Positions 63,001 to 64,000 of a stretch of 64,000 nucleotides of DNA are shown piece after piece; position 1 is the first letter of the stretch, and each line of letters starts with the position of its first letter. The stretch is taken from contig NZ_CP147251.1 of assembly GCF_017426705.2 (NCBI RefSeq), forward strand, positions 3,074,501-3,138,500, read 5' to 3'. The DNA is from Enterococcus sp. DIV2402. Its GTDB lineage: Bacteria > Bacillota > Bacilli > Lactobacillales > Enterococcaceae. The position numbers were made by a program, and so were the translations under genes. The notes under the pieces were generated by a model that was not told the DNA's origin, searched no databases, and saw only the letters and a list, made by a program, of their open reading frames with translations.

Positions 63001-64000
63001 ATGAAGAGAATAGGGATTAAATGGCAACAATGGGGAATTTTATTAGCAACAAGTGTGTTACTTATTCCAGTGTCAACAGGGGTTTTAGACACAATCGATT
63101 CAACCAGTGGCACAGAACAAACCACTGTCGAAAGTATAGCAACATCCACTAGTCTATCTGAATACGTCACTTCAGATGAAGAACAACTCACTTCCAGTAG
63201 TGAACAGAAAAATACAACCGATTCTACTTTAATAACAACTGAATCTGCAACTAATTTTTCTGTTGAGTCTACCGAAAATTCTTCCGAAGTACCCAGTACC
63301 TTTACGTTGGCAGACTATGAAAATAGTTCGGCATTAGAACTTGCAGCAGCTGTCCGGCAACAGCGTGTGACTAGTGTTCAATTAGTCCAATTCGCTTTTC
63401 AAAAAATTCGCGAGCAAGATGATACCTACAATGCCATGATTTCTTTGCGTGAAACAGAAGCGCTCAAAGAAGCCGCTGAAATTGAAGATACAGGACAACC
63501 TTTTTTAGGTGTTCCTTTAATTGTCAAAGGATTGGGTCACACAATTGCTGGTGGGAGTAACTCAAACGGTTTAACATTTTCAAAAGATGTCGTTTCACGT
63601 TCAACCGGAACGTTCACGAAAGCTTTTCAAAATGCTGGTTTTATTGTGATTGGGCAAACCAATTATCCAGAAATGGGATTAAAAAATATTACAAATTCCA
63701 AGCTCTATGGTCCGACAGGTAGTGCGTGGAATCCTTTATATCAAGCAGGTGGTTCTTCTGGCGGTTCAGCAACTGGGGTCGCTGCTGGTTATACACCGAT
63801 TGGTACAGGAAGCGATGCCGGTGGTTCCATTCGTATCCCAGCTTCTTGGAATGGCATTATTGGGATGAAGCCTTCTCGAGGTGTTTTAGTTGGCAATTCC
63901 GCTAGCGAACGTGGGCAAACCAGTCATTTTGCAGAAACAAAAACGATGGATGATACCATCACTTTGTTTGATACGTTTAAAACACAAGAATTGCCACAAC
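63001..64000 (+). CDS. Secreted amidase-signature enzyme, cut by the window end
   Basis: The frame opens with ATG at 63001 after AAGGAG (spacing 6) and remains open to the end, giving at least 333 residues. A signal peptide (about 1-28) and a Ser/Thr/Glu-rich spacer to about 100 precede an amidase-signature domain. The catalytic Ser-cisSer-Lys set is visible: Lys in LIVKGLGH, Ser in QAGGSSGGSATG and nucleophile Ser in GSDAGGSIRIPA. It is therefore a surface-exposed amide hydrolase, unlike the cytoplasmic GatA type; a spacer of this kind suggests wall attachment at the missing C-terminus. Substrate unknown. Confidence 0.88.
   Translation, partial: MKRIGIKWQQWGILLATSVLLIPVSTGVLDTIDSTSGTEQTTVESIATSTSLSEYVTSDEEQLTSSSEQKNTTDSTLITTESATNFSVESTENSSEVPSTFTLADYENSSALELAAAVRQQRVTSVQLVQFAFQKIREQDDTYNAMISLRETEALKEAAEIEDTGQPFLGVPLIVKGLGHTIAGGSNSNGLTFSKDVVSRSTGTFTKAFQNAGFIVIGQTNYPEMGLKNITNSKLYGPTGSAWNPLYQAGGSSGGSATGVAAGYTPIGTGSDAGGSIRIPASWNGIIGMKPSRGVLVGNSASERGQTSHFAETKTMDDTITLFDTFKTQELPQ

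Noticed and set aside
62982..63191. Minus-strand 69-codon frame
   Set aside because: It lies antisense to the amidase signal peptide and spacer; the plus-strand frame has AAGGAG, a signal peptide and a recognised domain.

Overview
The window is low-GC Firmicutes DNA that looks like an Enterococcus-type lactic acid bacterium. The signs are WxL/DUF916 surface proteins, LPQTG sorting, an EfaCBA-type manganese transporter, ECF vitamin S components under THF-riboswitch and NiaR-type control, a PrfA-like Crp/Fnr regulator, strong AGGAGG ribosome sites and the tatD-rnmV-ksgA cluster. I cannot name the species. No tRNA, rRNA, insertion sequence, phage or CRISPR array was seen.

Layout. 0-5.4 kb: a histidine kinase/response regulator pair divergent from a VTC polyphosphate-polymerase-like operon, with an array of phased TTAA repeats between them. 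5.4-6.9 kb: FolT under a tetrahydrofolate riboswitch, and a NiaX-like transporter under two NiaR-like operators. 6.9-24.3 kb: a minus-strand surface-protein island. It holds, in transcription order, an Mga-type regulator, a sortase, a 1089-aa three-domain protein (degenerate D-Ala-D-Ala-carboxypeptidase-like, CapA-like and MurF-like), a 1793-aa LPQTG protein with about 1000 residues of Asp-Gly-Asp-Ala and Ser-Asp repeats, a 559-aa protein of unknown function, a small membrane protein, and a WxL module of four genes. This island is the best candidate for an undescribed system. 24.8-27 kb: ksgA, rnmV, tatD. 27-33 kb: membrane protein, phosphoesterase, an Efa-type metal transporter whose permease and binding protein are fused, and a DUF438/DUF1858 pair behind a Fur-like box. 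33-39.2 kb: a fumarate-reductase-like lipoprotein carrying an ApbE-type flavinylation motif but no FMN-binding domain, and two paralogous chemoreceptors. 39.2-50.6 kb: transport and metabolism genes (amino acid permease, aldo/keto reductase, PHP phosphatase, ATP-grasp/esterase pair, TetR with ABC-2 exporter, second esterase, MFS, Crp/Fnr regulator). 50.6-64 kb: a LysM coiled-coil protein; a preQ1-I riboswitch ahead of a nucleoside hydrolase and an ECF S component (probable queuosine/queuine salvage); a GT2 polysaccharide synthase with a membrane-anchored GH18 protein; a repeat-bearing M15 peptidase; an ArsD-like protein; a secreted coiled-coil pair; and the start of a secreted amidase.

How parts fit together. 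In the island, the sortase would anchor the Asp-rich rod, the WxL proteins would sit on peptidoglycan with their DUF916 partner, and the rod and the long WxL protein share the same N-terminal domain type, so they may form one surface assembly. The CapA/MurF-like fusion sits directly upstream of the rod gene and is a candidate for modifying it or for building an associated polymer. This is inference from operon context only.
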